Made by a program: the position numbers and the translations under genes. Source: CAVUAN01 sp963739435 (lineage in GTDB: Bacteria; Acidobacteriota; Thermoanaerobaculia; UBA5066; Gp7-AA6). Taken from it: a DNA stretch of 18,392 bases. The stretch spans positions 1 through 18,392 of the forward strand of contig CAVUAN010000028.1 in NCBI GenBank assembly GCA_963739435.1, read 5' to 3'. Positions 8,341 through 17,534 of this stretch are shown here, one piece after another; within the stretch, counting starts at the first letter, position 1, and every line of letters starts with the position of its first letter. Under the pieces are notes generated by a model. It was not told the DNA's origin. It made no database searches and was given only the letters and a program-made list of their open reading frames with translations.

Positions 8341-11045
8341 TCACTTCGCCCCCGGACCCGCCGCTTGACCTCCTCGAACCAGTTCAGGACGACCTTGACC
8401 TGGGCAGGGGCCGATTCGGCGGGGTCCTCCTTGATCATGAGGAAGCGCGTCCCGTCGGATGAGACGTCGTAGTAGTTCACGCCGTGGGAGAGGTAACGGC
8501 CTTCGAAGAGCGTCCGCGCCCGCCCGGGCGAAACGTCGGCTTCGTCTCGACGTCGACGACCATCATCTTGCTGTCCCCTTGCCAATAGAACAGCTCGCGC
8601 CCGCTGCGGGACCAGCACGGTACGTCCCCCCCTTCGGTCGAGATCTGCCACTTGCCACCGGGGCCCGGATACGGCCGGACGAAAACCTCGTCGCGCCCCG
8701 ACTCGTCCGACAGGTACGCGACCCATCGGCCGTCGGGCGAGAATCGAGCTTCCTCCTGGTCGAACTTTGTCGGCAGGAAAGGAATCAGAGTCTTCGCGCC
8801 GCTGAGCGAAAGAACGAAGAGGTCCATGCCCGTATTGGCAGAACCGGGTACGGCCAGATTGCGGGCGCTCAGCAGCAGGGCGCTGCCGTCGGGCGAGAAG
8901 GAAGTGGGGAACTCTGCTGGAGCCGCGCCTCGCCCAGGCGCTCGGGCGGGGTGCTTCCGTCCGCGCTCTGCCAGAAGGCGTTCTGCGGCGTTCTGCCAGG
9001 GCCGAAGCCGAAGGCAACCCGTTTCCCGTCCGGCGTCCAGGCCAGACCCTGAAAACTTCCTTCCGCCGCCGACCGGCTGAGCGTTCCCGGGCGAAGTCGC
9101 CGAACACGACTGCCTGGTTCTCGTTCTTGTCGACGGTGATCGCCGCGAGCCGCCCGCCATCAGGCGAGAGAGCCACCGCTGCGTAGCCTCCGGGCGGGAA
9201 AGGCACCCGCTCCACCGAGCCTTTCCGATCCACCCAGACGAGAGTTCTCTGAAGCTGTCGGCTCGCTGCGTAGACGAGCGTTCCTTCCTGCGAGACGGTG
9301 TATTCGGCAGAGTGCGAGAAATTGAAGTTCGTCACGAGATCTTCGAGGAGCGGCACGGGAGAGCCGGAGGTTTCGAGACTCTTCAGGTTGAACGGGATGG
9401 CGAAGAGCGTGCCGGGACGAGCGAAGACGAGGTGTCCCGTCGGAAGATACCGGGGAGACGCGGCGTCCTCCATGACGATGCGCTCCTCGCCCGTGCGGAG
9501 AGATACGACGGCTGCCCGCCTTGGAAGAATCGTGACGAGGACGTGGTCTCCGTCCGGGAGGATCTGCGGGCTGCGATGGAACTCGCTCTTCGCGGGATCC
9601 GGGGTCGTCACCCTTCGCGGCTCTCCACCGGACGCGGGGATGCGCCAGATACCCGACCCCGCGCTCGGCACGAAGACGATCGTTCCGTCCGCCCCCCAGC
9701 TTCCGCCGCGGGGGTTCGGAGCGTCGCAGAGAGTGACCGGCGAGCCGCCGGAGAGCGACACCTTCTTCAGCTTTCCTTCGGCGAAGAAGCCCACCTCGAG
9801 ACCGTCCGGGGATATGAACGGGGTTGTGAACAAGGCAGAGTAGGTCTCTTCGGTCCCCGGGATCGGTCTGATCTCGTCGAGGTTGAGCCGGCGCACGAAG
9901 AGCTTTGATCGGGCACCGTCGTCTCCTTCGAAGACGAGAGTCCTCCCGTCGGGGGAGAGGGCGAACGGGTTGCGCTCGTGCGTCCTCGGCGCGGCGTCCA
10001 CCGGGAAAGAGAGCGAGAATTTGACGGGCGACGCGGGTGAAGTCGCGGATCGAGAGAACCGGAGTCCCGCGACGAGACCGACCGAGATCGCAAGGGCGAC
10101 GGCGACCGCCGCCGCCAGAAAAGGAACTCGCCAGCGGATAGGGGGCGTTTCGCCTGGCGCGACGTCTGTCGCGCTCACGGTCCTGGAGAGGTGCGCCCGG
10201 AGGTTCTGCAACTCCTTCGCGAGGTCTTTGGTCGAGAAGTAGCGTTCTTCCGGATCCTTCGAGAGACAGCGCTGGACGATCCAGCCGAGGAGTGCCGGAA
10301 GCTCCGGGTTGAGCTTCGTCACCGGCTCCGGCTCCTCGCGGATGATCGCGGTCAGCGTTTCGGCGGCCGAGGCTCCCCCGAAGGGGCGTTTCCCCGTGAA
10401 CATCTCATAGAAGACGATGCCGAGAGAGAACTGGTCGCTCCGGAAGTCGATGGTCTCCCCGCGCGCCTGCTCGGGAGACATGTAGGCCACCGTTCCGAGG
10501 ACAACTCCTTCCGAGGTCAGCCTCTCGACCGTCGGTGACGTGGTCTCGTCGCGCCCTGCAGGGACAGGTCGGGAGCGGGCCAGGCCGAAGTCGAGGAGTT
10601 TGGCTTGGCCCACCTTCGTCAGGAAGAGGTTTCCGGGCTTGACGTCTCGGTGAATGATCCCTTTCGCGTGGGCAGCCGCAAGGCCTTCGGCCACCTGCAG
10701 AGCGATGTCGAGCGCCTTGCGGAGCGGAAGTCGTCCTTTGGCCAGCGCCTCGCGCAACGTCTCGCCCTCCAGAAGCTCCATGACGGCGAACGAGACGGCG
10801 CCCTCTTCTCCGACGTCAAAGAGGGCGAGGATGTTGGGATGCGAGAGGGCAGCGACGGCACGGGCCTCTGACTCGAAACGCGCGAGGGCACGGGCATCCC
10901 CGGCCACCTCATCGGGTAGCACCTTGACCGCGACCTCACGACCAAGTCGCGTGTCCTTGGCCCGGTAGACCTCGCCCATTCCCCCGGCACCGAGAGGTGC
11001 GAGGATTTGGTAGGGGCCGAGGCGGGTGCCCGCGCTGATTGTCAC
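8341..11045 (-). CDS. Transmembrane Ser/Thr protein kinase with C-terminal PD40/TolB-like propeller, frameshifted near 3' end
   Basis: PknB-type receptor kinase. Residues 12-280 form a complete kinase domain: glycine loop GAGGMGEVYRAKD, ATP-binding Lys41 (VAVKVL), catalytic HRDVKPGN (Asp134), DFG at 152-154, and SPEQARG in place of APE. One helix at about 307-328 (VPFLAAAVAVALAISVGLVAG) leads to an extracytoplasmic propeller with repeated SPDG motifs. Such fusions are abundant in Acidobacteriota and are thought to link surface sensing to phosphorylation. Frame changes appear near 9085, 8911-8914, 8518-8526 and 8349-8353, all consistent with one missing base, several in G or C runs. Correcting the last gives a stop at 8341 and about 902 aa. 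As read, the frame instead continues into the thiamine-binding gene. Start is GTG 11045 (VTISAGTRLGPYQIL) without a clear ribosome site. Confidence 0.88.
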
Positions 11046-11132
11046 GAAGCTCTGACGGGATCTTATCCGCGGGGGACTGCCTTGCCGATCGCCGTCCGCC
11101 ACGAGCTCGACCCCGTTGCACGAAGCCATAGA
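11046..11132. promoter_or_regulatory. Divergent intergenic region between kinase and acyl carrier protein
   Basis: An 87-base gap separates two divergently read genes, so promoters for both must lie here or inside the neighbouring 5' ends. I could not pick out convincing -35/-10 pairs; a GATAAGAT-like stretch toward the kinase is the only AT-rich candidate. Confidence 0.4.
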
Positions 11133-11402
11133 ATGCCTCCGTTGAGGGCAGAAATTGCGCCTGCGGACGGCATAAGGGAAATCCTGCGAAAACGGGTCCC
11201 GCGGGCCAAGGACCTCGACGATCTGCCGGATGAACTGCAGCTTGGGGAGGGCGGCCTCGGACTGGACTCGATTGCTCTCGTCGAACTGCTCCTCGAGTGT
11301 GAACGGCATTTCCGCCTCCCGCCGCTGCTGGCGCTTCTCGAGGGCCCCCCGCTGACGGTCGGCCTCCTGGCGGAACACGTTCGGGTCAGCGCACGCCGGT
11401 GA
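11133..11402 (+). CDS. Acyl carrier protein
   Basis: Protein of 89 aa with the phosphopantetheine attachment motif GLGLDSIALVELLLECERHF. Ser46 is the expected site for the 4'-phosphopantetheine arm that holds an acyl chain as a thioester. The N-terminal part predicts a helix (IREILRKRV), and the segment after the motif fits helices II and III of the four-helix ACP fold. It is probably a dedicated carrier, not the housekeeping fatty-acid ACP: no fab genes are nearby and the sequence is not the usual highly acidic AcpP. Its TGA overlaps the GTG of the acyltransferase gene, so the two are translationally coupled. Start ATG 11133 fits the ACP length; no strong Shine-Dalgarno is seen, and the frame is open farther upstream. 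Confidence 0.82.
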   Translation: MPPLRAEIAPADGIREILRKRVPRAKDLDDLPDELQLGEGGLGLDSIALVELLLECERHFRLPPLLALLEGPPLTVGLLAEHVRVSARR

Positions 11403-12253
11403 GCGAGGCGGCTCGGCACTCCTTTGATTTCCTGGAGCGCTGTCTGAGCCACGCGGCGGAGCATTGGCCGCGGCGCTCGCTATCCGCCGGCGGTCACGTC
11501 GGACACCTGCGCAATCGCCTTTCGCAGCGCTGGCCGAGTCCGGAACAGGTCCACACCCTGTTCCCGTCGCTTAGCCGGCGCGAAGCGGCAAGAGTTGCCT
11601 GGCAAATCGGAGGAATTGAGGCCCGGAATCGCATCCTCGCCAAGTACCTGGAGAGAGACAGGGACCGGCTGTTGACGTGGCTCATGCCTCGACCGGCCCC
11701 GGCGCTTTCACGTCTCCATCCGCCATTCATCCTGGGCTTTTTCCACGTCGGGGCCCCGCAGGCCCTCGGGGCGGTTTTCGAATGGCTGCCCGTATCCGTA
11801 CTCGCCCTGCGCCTCGGCATTCGAAAGCCAGCCGTCCCAACGCTCACTGTGCTGACAATCGAAGGAAGCGCACAACAGCGAGCGCTTGTGTTCTCTCGTG
11901 CCCTGGCCCATCTGCAGGCTCGCGGAGTCGTCGCTTCGGCCCTGGACTTCGTGTCTGGCCCGAGTCTCAGGGTGCCCCTTCTCGGCCGCTCATTGCAGTT
12001 GGCCCGGGGACCCTTTGCCATGGCGCGGCTTGCCGGCGTTCCGCTGGTACCGCTGGCGGTGCGCTGGCATGGCGGCATGGTGGAGGTCGAGGTCGGTGAC
12101 GAGCTGGTCGCGGATGGCTTCTCGAGCCCCGAGATCTGTGAGAGGACGTTAGCCACAGCTGCTGCCGGCTGGCTCGAGAATTACTTGCAGAGCGATCCCG
12201 GCGAGATGGGACTGGGCCTGCTCCACCGGCTCATCCTGTCGAGCGATGAGTAG
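11399..12253 (+). CDS. LPLAT/HtrB-like acyltransferase
   Basis: Protein of 284 aa related to the lysophospholipid acyltransferase superfamily, closest in style to the LpxL/HtrB (lipid A acyltransferase) branch. These enzymes pass an acyl chain from acyl-ACP to a hydroxyl or amine at the inner membrane. Visible blocks are FILGFFHVGAPQALGAVFEW (motif I region, His116), then LLGRSLQLARGPFAMARLAG and VPLVPLAVRWH (motifs III-IV region). The acidic partner of the His in the usual HX4(D/E) motif is Gln121 here, which is unusual. Start is GTG 11399, overlapping the ACP stop by two bases (GTGA), as in tightly coupled operons. Its last 73 bases overlap the convergent adenylating-enzyme gene. Acceptor substrate is unknown. 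Confidence 0.75.
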   Translation: MSEAARHSFDFLERCLSHAAEHWPRRSLSAGGHVGHLRNRLSQRWPSPEQVHTLFPSLSRREAARVAWQIGGIEARNRILAKYLERDRDRLLTWLMPRPAPALSRLHPPFILGFFHVGAPQALGAVFEWLPVSVLALRLGIRKPAVPTLTVLTIEGSAQQRALVFSRALAHLQARGVVASALDFVSGPSLRVPLLGRSLQLARGPFAMARLAGVPLVPLAVRWHGGMVEVEVGDELVADGFSSPEICERTLATAAAGWLENYLQSDPGEMGLGLLHRLILSSDE

Positions 12254-13827
12254 GTGAACAGGATCACGCCCTCTCGGTCCAGCTCGCCATCGGCCAGCTT
12301 GCGGCGCAGTTTCTGGTAGCGGACCTTTCCGTTGGCGGTCCGCGGAATGCTTCGCGGCGCAAGGACCATCACGGTATCGATCGGGAAGCCGACGGTCCTC
12401 TCTACCGTGGCTGCGGCAGCCACGGCCAGTTGCGAGGGCGAGCAGTCGCAAGCGGGATCGACTTCGACCGCCAGCACGATTTCCTCGCTCGCTCCTTCGC
12501 CAGCGGGCGGTAACCCGACGGCAGCGGCAACGCGTACACCTCGCAGGCGCTCCGCCGGCTCTTCCAGCTCTCGAGGTGCCAGGGGGACCCCCCCTCTCTT
12601 GAGAAGAGCGCGCTCGCGGGAGAGGACGTACAGGTGCCCGTCTGCGTCGAGAGCTCCAACGTCGCCGGTGTGCAGCCAACCGTCTCTTAGAATCTGATGG
12701 TTCGCCTCGGGCGCTTCGAAGTAGCTGGCAAAACAAGCAGGGCCACGCACGAGGATTTCCCCCACCCTGCCGGTCTCGACGACGCCCGATCCCGCGATGC
12801 GCACCTCCACTCCCGGAAAAGGCCGGCCGCAGGAAACGTTGCCGTGGTCGTCGACGCGCAGCGCTTCTCCGGGACGCAGGCAGGTCACACCGAGGGTGGC
12901 CTCCGCCAGACCGTAACCGGGACGGATCACGCCGGGCACACGGAAGCGCTCCTCGAAGGCGACGATCGTGCTCTGCCGAACCGGTTCTCCGCCATTGGTG
13001 GCGAAGCGCAGTGACGACAAGTCGAGTCCGTGTGGATCGATGAGTCGGGCCGCGAGCCGGTACGCGAAATCCGGAGCGCCGAGAATCGTCGCGCGGACCT
13101 CCGACGCCCTTGCGAGCCACTGACCGAGGGTGCGAATGGCGGGCGGCACCAGATGGCAAGGCGTTCCGAAGTACACGGGCCCGAGAACAAAACGGAGCAG
13201 TCCCAGATCGTGCCAGGGAGGCACCCAGCTCACGAGAATGTCCTTCGGCTCAATCGCCAGGAGTTCGCGGGCGGCTCGGAGAGAGGCGAGAACGTTCTTC
13301 TGGGTGATCACGGCGGCTCTTGGTTCGCCGCTCGTCCCCGACGTCAACTGCAGAAAAGCGACGTCATTTCCACGACCCCGCTGTTCGGGGAAGGGTGCGG
13401 TTCGCGGCACCGAGGCGAGATCAACCACACTCAGCCCGGCGGCATCACAAGCCGCGGCGACCCCTTCGGCTCCGGCACCCGCAGTCAGCACGAGTCGGGG
13501 CCGCACCCGAGTGGCTCGGGCAGCGGTGGTAAGAGGCGGGACCTGGGGATCGAGAGCACAGGGAGCCGCCGCCAGGCGCTGCAAGGCGAAGAAAGCGCGG
13601 ATGAACGCCAGACCGGCGGGCAGCACGAGGACGACGCGGTCACCTCCCGCGACGCCAAGGCGAGCCAGGCCACCGGCGAGAGCCTCGGTCTCGGCTCTCA
13701 GCTCCGCATAAGTAATTGTTTCCGCGGCGGCGGAAAATGCGAGCCGGGTTGGAGCATCTCTGGAGCGGGCGGTTAACACCTCGTCAAGCGTCTCGACGTC
13801 GGCCCCCATGGACGAGAATGAATTCAC
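12181..13827 (-). CDS. Fatty-acyl-AMP ligase / acyl-CoA synthetase-like AMP-binding enzyme
   Basis: Adenylate-forming enzyme of 548 aa that would activate a carboxylic acid (likely a fatty acid) to acyl-AMP and pass it to ACP or CoA. Motifs in order: LTSGTSGEPR (161-170, ATP phosphate loop, with Arg in place of the usual Lys), VSWVPPWHDLGLL (199-211), RPGYGLAEATLGV (302-314), GWLHTGDVGALDADGHLY (383-400), SRERALLKRGG (403-413), and RTANGKVRYQKLR (496-508) with the catalytic Lys501. The 'SW.P..HD.GL' and 'YG.AEATL' pattern resembles fatty-acyl-AMP ligases, which load ACP domains directly; the convergent ACP gene fits this. The last ~24 residues are encoded antisense to the acyltransferase gene. 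Start is GTG 13827; ATG 13809 is an alternative. Confidence 0.86.
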   Translation of the reverse strand: MNSFSSMGADVETLDEVLTARSRDAPTRLAFSAAAETITYAELRAETEALAGGLARLGVAGGDRVVLVLPAGLAFIRAFFALQRLAAAPCALDPQVPPLTTAARATRVRPRLVLTAGAGAEGVAAACDAAGLSVVDLASVPRTAPFPEQRGRGNDVAFLQLTSGTSGEPRAAVITQKNVLASLRAARELLAIEPKDILVSWVPPWHDLGLLRFVLGPVYFGTPCHLVPPAIRTLGQWLARASEVRATILGAPDFAYRLAARLIDPHGLDLSSLRFATNGGEPVRQSTIVAFEERFRVPGVIRPGYGLAEATLGVTCLRPGEALRVDDHGNVSCGRPFPGVEVRIAGSGVVETGRVGEILVRGPACFASYFEAPEANHQILRDGWLHTGDVGALDADGHLYVLSRERALLKRGGVPLAPRELEEPAERLRGVRVAAAVGLPPAGEGASEEIVLAVEVDPACDCSPSQLAVAAAATVERTVGFPIDTVMVLAPRSIPRTANGKVRYQKLRRKLADGELDREGVILFTYSSLDRMSRWSRPSPISPGSLCK

Positions 13828-13937
13828 GATCTGACTGTACCTGAGCTCGGAGAAGGGTTCGCGGTTAGCGCACGGGACGCAGCGCCAGACGAAAGATTCC
13901 TTTGGGAGGGAGACGTCGCCGAATTACTCTCTCCCTC
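13828..13937. promoter_or_regulatory. Divergent intergenic region between adenylating enzyme and propeller-amidohydrolase
   Basis: A 110-base gap between divergent starts should carry two promoters. A purine-rich GGGAGGGAG lies about 20 bases before the ATG at 13938, too far for a normal ribosome site of that start. No confident promoter boxes are seen. Confidence 0.35.
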
Positions 13938-16900
13938 ATGAGGAACACATTCCGCCTTCTTCCCTTTGCTCTCCTGCCCCTTCTCTCCTCGACGGCTTTC
14001 GCGGCCACGCTCGCGAAGCCCGACACGAAGGAAAAGAAGCCCGACATCGCGGCGGACATCAACAAGCCGCGGCCTGACGCCCGAAAGATCGCGTTCGACA
14101 CGAGTGAGGGGACCTGGATGTCGGTGGACGTCTCTCCTGACGGAAAGACGCTCGTTTTCGACCTTCTCGGGGACATCTACTCCCTGCCGATCGCGGGCGG
14201 CGCGGCGAAGGCCCTGACGCGCGGCCCGGCCTACGACACGCACCCGCGCTTTTCGCCCGACGGCAGGACGATCGCTTTCACGAGCGACCGCGGCGGCATC
14301 GAGAACGTATGGCTGATGGAGGCGGACGGCGGGAATCCGCGCGCCGTCACGACGGAGAAGGACACTTACGTGAGGAGCGCCGTCTGGACTCCCGACGGCA
14401 ACTACCTGATTGCGCGGAAGGAGGACGGGAAGAAGGCCGGCATTCCGCCCGTCGAGCTCTGGATTTATCACCGCGAGGGCGGCGGTGGCATCAAGCTGAC
14501 CTCTTCCGACGACCTGAACAACGCGGGCGGAGCGGTCGTCTCGAGGGACGGGAAGTCAATCTACTATTCGGCGCGGAAGCGGAAATTCAGCTACACGCCG
14601 AATCTCTCGGACGGCCTCTGGCAGATCTGGCGGTACGACCGCGATCTCGGCGAGAGCTTCCCGGTGGTGCGCGGCTTCGGCGGCGCCGTGCGGCCCGCCA
14701 TCTCGCCGGACGGCAAGCTCCTCACGTACGTCTCGCGGCGAGACGACGACACCGTGCTCGTCGCGCCGGGAACTCGTCTCCGGCTCCGAACGCATCCTCG
14801 CGCGCGGCGTGACCCGCGACGAAGAGGAAGGCTTCACGCAGATGGACCTCTGGCCGAACTACGCTTTCCTGCCGGACGGCAAGTCGCTCGTCTTCTCGAA
14901 CAAGGGAAGGATTCAGCGCCTGGACGTGGCCACGGGTGCGAGCGCGGATATCCCGTTCACGGCGTCCGTCGAGCAGTGGGTCGCGCCGCGCGTCACGTGG
15001 CAGGAGAAGGTCGAGTCGGGGCCGGTGAAGGCGCGCATTCTCCGGTGGGCGAGCGAATCGCCGGACGGGCGCTGGATCGCGTTCGAGGCGTTCGGACGCG
15101 TTTATCTTCAGGAAATCGCGAGCGGAAAAGCCGCGGGCGCGCCGCGCCGCCTGACGAAGGACGACTCGGCGCTCCCGAAACGGGAGTACGCGCCCGCGTT
15201 CTCGCCGGACGGAAAGTGGATCACCTACGTCTCGTGGAGCGACGCGGGCGGCGGGCACGTGTGGAAGGCGGTGGCGGCTCCGGGCTCGGATCCGGTCCGG
15301 CTCACCAAGTCGGCCGGGCACTACGCGAATCCCTCGTGGTCGCCGAAGGGCGACAAGATCGCCGTCATCCGGGGCTCGGGGCTCGAGTTCCGCGGCCATC
15401 AGCCGGAAGAGGAGGAGTTCTTCGAGGCCGGCGTCCTCGACGCGGCCGGCGGCGACGCGGAGCCCGTTCTCCTGATCAAGCTCACGGACGCGCTGCGCTT
15501 CCATCCGCAGGTCTTCTGGAACGCGGAAGGAACCCGTCTTTTCTACCGCGATCCGATCGAGCCGAAAAAGCCGACCGACGATCCGAAGAACGATCTCGTC
15601 TCCGTGCGTCTCGACGGCACGGATCGCCGGCATCTCATGCGGTTTCCCGCGGTGGACGACATCGTGCCGTCGCCGGACGGCCAGTGGGTGGTTTTCACCT
15701 CGCGCGACAACGTGTACGTCACCGCGCTTCCGGGCGTCTTCACGAAGGAGCCGCCGGAGGTGAACCTCAAGGAGGCGGGCGTTCCGGTCTACCGCCTGTC
15801 GGACGACGCCGGCGGCAACGTGCGGTGGGCCGAGGGCGGGAAGGTCATCACGTGGGCTCTCGGGAACACCTTCTACCGTTTGCCGCTGGAGAGCGCCATT
15901 GCCTTCGCACGCGAGGAGAGGCGCAAGGCCGAGGAGAAGCAGAAGAAGGAAGAAGCCGCCAAGAGCGCTCCCGACACGAAGAAGGAGAAGGACAAGAAAG
16001 AGGCCGAGAAAGTCCAGGAAGCGCGCGTGCCGAAGGCGCAGACGATGGAGATCGCGCTGTCGGTCCCGCGCGCCGCGCCGGCGGGCTCCTTCCTGCTGCG
16101 CGGGGCCCGCGTCATCTCGATGAAGGGCGACGCGGTGCTCGAGAACGCCGACGTCCTCGTTTCGGGAAACCGCATCGCGGGAGTCGGCGCCTCGGGAACG
16201 GTCGCGGCTCCGCCCTCCGCAAAGATTCTGGACGCGAAAGGCGCGACGATCGTTCCCGGATTCATCGACACCCACGCCCATCTCCACTACTCCGGTTTCG
16301 AGCTGTTCCCCGAAACCAAGTGGGAGTACGTGGCGAATCTCGCGTACGGCGTGACGACGGTGTACGACCCGTCCGCGCCGTCGCTCGACGTCTTCGCGCA
16401 GGGAGAACAGGTGGAGGCGGGGCTCATGGTCGGGCCGCGCATCTATTCCTCCGGCGACGTCCTCTACGGCGGCCAGCAGACCGACATTTTCGCGGAGGTC
16501 AACAGCCTTGAGGACGCCCGGCACCAGGTGCGCCGCATGAAGGCTTACGGCGCGCGGATGATCAAGGTCTATCAGCAGCCGCGCCGCACGCAGCGGATGT
16601 ATTTCGCCGAGGCCTGCCGCGAGGAGCACATGCTCCTCACCGCGGAAGGCGCGGGCGAGCTCCAGACGGACATGTCCATGGTCCTCGACGGCTTCACGGC
16701 GTGGGAGCACGCGCTGCCCGTCGCGCTTCACCGCGACATCGTGGATTTCGTCGCGAAGTCCGGCACGTTCTACACGCCGACCCTCCTCGTGGCATACGGC
16801 GGACCGTGGGGCGAGCAGTACTACTGGCAGACGCAGAATCCGCACGACGACGCAAAGCTGAACCGCTTCGTGCCGCACGAGACGATCGACGAAAAGTCGC

Positions 16901-17346
16901 GGCGCCACCCCTGGATCTGGCCGTCCGAGTATTCCTTCCCGACCGTCGCGACGGGCGCGGCCGCCGTGCTCCGGGCCGGAGGCAACGTGTCGCTGGGAGC
17001 GCACGGCCAGCTCCAAGGCCTCGGCCCTCACTGGGAGATCTGGGCGATGGCAGGCGAAGGCGGGCCGGCGAAGGGCTCGGCGATGACTCCGATGGAAGCG
17101 CTGCGCGTGTCGACGATCCTGGCCGCCGAGAAGATCGGCTTGGCGCCCGACCTCGGATCGATCGAATCGGGCAAGCTCGCGGATTTCACCGTACTCGACG
17201 CGAACCCGCTCGAGGACATCCACAACACGACGAAGATCCGTTGGGTCGTGAAGAATGGCGAACTCTGGGAGGCCGGTACGATGAAGAAGTTGTGGCCGCG
17301 CGAGGAGCCGCCGCCTGCGTTCTTCTGGAAGACACTCGTTCCCTAG
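13938..17346 (+). CDS. Secreted amidohydrolase with N-terminal TolB/PD40 propeller (one frameshift)
   Basis: Large exported protein of about 1135 aa after correction. A signal peptide (MRNTFRLLPFALLPLLSSTAFA) is followed by a propeller with repeated SPDG blades (VSPDGKTLVF, FSPDGRTIAFTSD, ISPDGKLLTYVS and others). The C-terminal third is an amidohydrolase barrel with metal motif GFIDTHAHLHYSG, then YGVTTVYDPS, MIKVYQQPRRTQ, LLTAEGAGE and SLGAHGQLQGLGPHWE, ending SGKLADFTVLDANPL. Relatives hydrolyse C-N bonds in peptides or cyclic amides in the periplasm; the substrate is unknown. A Lys/Glu-rich linker (about 15910-16025) separates the halves. The frame moves by one at 14766, where a single extra C explains the shift and restores RELVSGSERILARG. 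Start ATG 13938 is chosen because it places the signal peptide at the N-terminus. The gene stands alone, divergent from the adenylating enzyme. Confidence 0.87.
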
Positions 17347-17394
17347 TTCTGACCGCGGCCTGGATGTCGGGGAGCGCGGGCCGCAGCTGTGCCA

Positions 17395-17414
17395 GGAGGC
17401 GCTCTCGCGCCTCC
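17395..17414 (+). other. Seven-base-pair GC hairpin after the amidohydrolase gene
   Basis: GGAGGCG and CGCCTCC pair around a six-base loop, about 50 bases past the amidohydrolase stop. No T-run follows, so it is at best a weak terminator-like structure; in DNA this GC-rich it may be chance. Confidence 0.25.
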
Positions 17415-17521
17415 GTGGGTGCGACCGTGCACGTCGTCCGTGCGAGGAGCCTCAGCCCGAGTTCCCGTCTAGTCGCCGCGTGCTGCCGGGGCTATCTTCG
17501 TCCTGGCCGCTGGGGAAGCGC

Positions 17522-17530
17522 GGAGGAGGA
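17522..17530 (+). promoter_or_regulatory. Ribosome binding site of aldo/keto reductase copy 2
   Basis: A strong GGAGGAGGA tract ends four bases before the ATG at 17535. The translation signal survives although the coding region is broken. Confidence 0.7.
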
Positions 17531-17534
17531 CGAA

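Noticed and set aside
14722..17223. An 833-residue open frame on the minus strand opposite the amidohydrolase
   Set aside because: Arg/His/Val-rich antisense shadow without motifs; the plus strand carries a signal peptide, propeller and amidohydrolase motifs.
17347..17534. Possible small gene between amidohydrolase and reductase copy 2
   Set aside because: Short frames here are Arg/Ser-rich and lack a start with a ribosome site. Only the reductase ribosome site and a weak hairpin can be described.
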